A DNA stretch of 5,376 nucleotides, taken from positions 1 to 5,376 of the forward strand of contig JALFGI010000283.1 of assembly GCA_022777455.1 (NCBI GenBank). The letters run 5' to 3'. The DNA is from Clostridiales bacterium. GTDB lineage: Bacteria > Bacillota_A > Clostridia > Oscillospirales > Oscillospiraceae. Below, piece by piece: positions 5,083 through 5,376 of this stretch. Every line of letters starts with the position of its first letter. Within the stretch, counting starts at the first letter, position 1. Under the pieces are notes generated by a model. It was not told the origin of the DNA. It saw only the letters and a program-made list of their open reading frames with translations, and searched no databases. The position numbers and the translations under genes were made by a program.

Positions 5083-5118
5083 GGCAGCATTTGTCGAACG
5101 ACTGCTGCCTATCCTTTT
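5083..5118 (+). terminator. Terminator-like hairpin upstream of the HTH gene
   Basis: GGCAGCA (5083-5089) pairs with TGCTGCC (5103-5109). The stem continues through GTC/GAC (5093-5095 and 5100-5102) around a GAAC loop, with a 3-base bulge (TTT) on the left side, giving 10 pairs. TATCCTTTT follows (5110-5118), an interrupted U tract that would give partial rather than complete termination. It stands 40 bases before the start codon of the HTH gene, so any transcript from the candidate upstream promoter must read through it. Confidence 0.55.
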
Positions 5119-5157
5119 GCTGATAAGGCAAAATCAAATCTTGTGGAGGTGAGACGG

Positions 5158-5376
5158 GTGAATACCGCATCAACCATTTCTCAGCGCGATGCCTACAAGC
5201 TCATGCTGAAAGACTATCCAGATGTGATGAGCATTGAGCAGATGTGCGAAATACTCAGCATCAGCACAAAGACCGGCTACCGCATCCTGCGGGAAGGTAA
5301 AATCTGCTGTCTCAAAGTCGGCAGAGCCTATCGTATTCCGAAGGCTCATCTTTTCACCTTTCTCTGCATCGGATGC
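5158..5376 (+). CDS. Helix-turn-helix (excisionase-like) protein, 5' part
   Basis: Seventy-three codons are visible before the window ends. The start is GTG at 5158, chosen because GGAGGT (5145-5150) lies 7 bases upstream; GTG codons at 5149 and 5143 are in frame but overlap that site. After a polar N-terminus comes DVMSIEQMCEILSISTKTGY, RILREGKI, then LKVGRAYRIPKAHL. This is a MerR/excisionase-type helix-turn-helix: a helix with SIEQMCEIL, a turn, a recognition helix (STKTGYRILREG) and a wing (KVGRAYRIP). Such small proteins lie next to the integrase gene of clostridial conjugative transposons, where they control or take part in excision. An integrase would be expected just to the right. The preceding leader suggests control by attenuation. 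The domain is clear; the role as excisionase is inference. Confidence 0.85.
   Translation, partial: MNTASTISQRDAYKLMLKDYPDVMSIEQMCEILSISTKTGYRILREGKICCLKVGRAYRIPKAHLFTFLCIGC

Larger units (their letters stand above)
4931..5118 (+). ncRNA. Structured leader RNA, probable attenuator of the HTH gene
   Basis: A chain of hairpins fills this interval. CCGTCCC/GGGGCGG (4931-4937 and 4946-4952) forms 7 bp. GGGG/TCCC (4971-4974 and 4981-4984) and ACTAC/GTAGT (4990-4994 and 5005-5009) follow. CAGCAT/ATGCTG (5013-5018 and 5050-5055) encloses CCCT/AGGG and a GC-GCGA-GC tetraloop hairpin. The same ATGCTG can instead pair with a second CAGCAT at 5085-5090, which is the left arm of the terminator-like hairpin at 5083-5109. 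The two pairings exclude each other, which is how anti-antiterminator, antiterminator and terminator are arranged in attenuators. A short frame with a ribosome binding site (4985-5008) ends 4 bases before the first CAGCAT. Pairings are read by eye, not computed. Confidence 0.5.

Noticed and set aside
1..5376. CRISPR array, tRNA or rRNA genes
   Set aside because: No regularly spaced repeats, no cloverleaf with a CCA-type acceptor arm, and no rRNA-like sequence was seen on either strand.

Overview
The window looks like chromosomal DNA of an anaerobic Gram-positive bacterium of the Clostridia (gut Lachnospiraceae or Oscillospiraceae type). Three things suggest this: a rubredoxin-type oxygen-defence operon under a short PerR-like regulator, strong AGGAGG ribosome binding sites with A/T-rich consensus promoters, and debris of the large serine recombinases and helix-turn-helix genes typical of clostridial integrative elements. 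This placement is inference from gene content; no 16S or other marker gene is present.

Positions 1-2122. A plus-strand gene of unknown function ends at 150 and is followed by a strong intrinsic terminator. Facing it on the minus strand is a two-gene unit: an RNase J-like (beta-CASP) metallo-beta-lactamase-fold protein (1168-2122) followed by a 329-residue protein with a PD-(D/E)XK nuclease-like motif (168-1157). The stop codon of the first overlaps the ribosome binding site of the second. The first gene is broken twice: its 5' end, including the HxHxDH metal-binding motif, is missing, and a frameshift lies near 1807-1845.

Positions 2123-2763 are a patchwork of gene ends. They hold a plus-strand terminator, a tandem 18-bp repeat, a possible 43-codon coding remnant, a minus-strand terminator, the last ~60 residues of a large serine recombinase (minus), and the last 45 residues of a thioredoxin (plus) joined directly to the recombinase remnant. 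This is best read as the scar of mobile-element insertion and deletion.

Positions 2765-4665 are an intact minus-strand operon: PerR-like regulator (4201-4596), short-chain dehydrogenase (3446-4183), then a flavin reductase fused to rubredoxin (2818-3429), ending at a bidirectional terminator. Its promoter carries two PerR-box-like palindromes 20 bp apart, one over the -10. This suggests autoregulation and peroxide- or metal-responsive expression of an electron-transfer and detoxification set.

Positions 4666-5376 begin with about 490 bases without an intact gene, including a decayed coding segment. They continue into a compact, highly structured leader with a possible seven-residue leader peptide, two mutually exclusive hairpins and a terminator-like hairpin. 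The leader precedes a helix-turn-helix (excisionase-like) gene that runs off the right edge. The leader is the most interesting candidate here for an undescribed regulatory system. The PD-(D/E)XK plus beta-CASP pair is the most interesting candidate gene pair.
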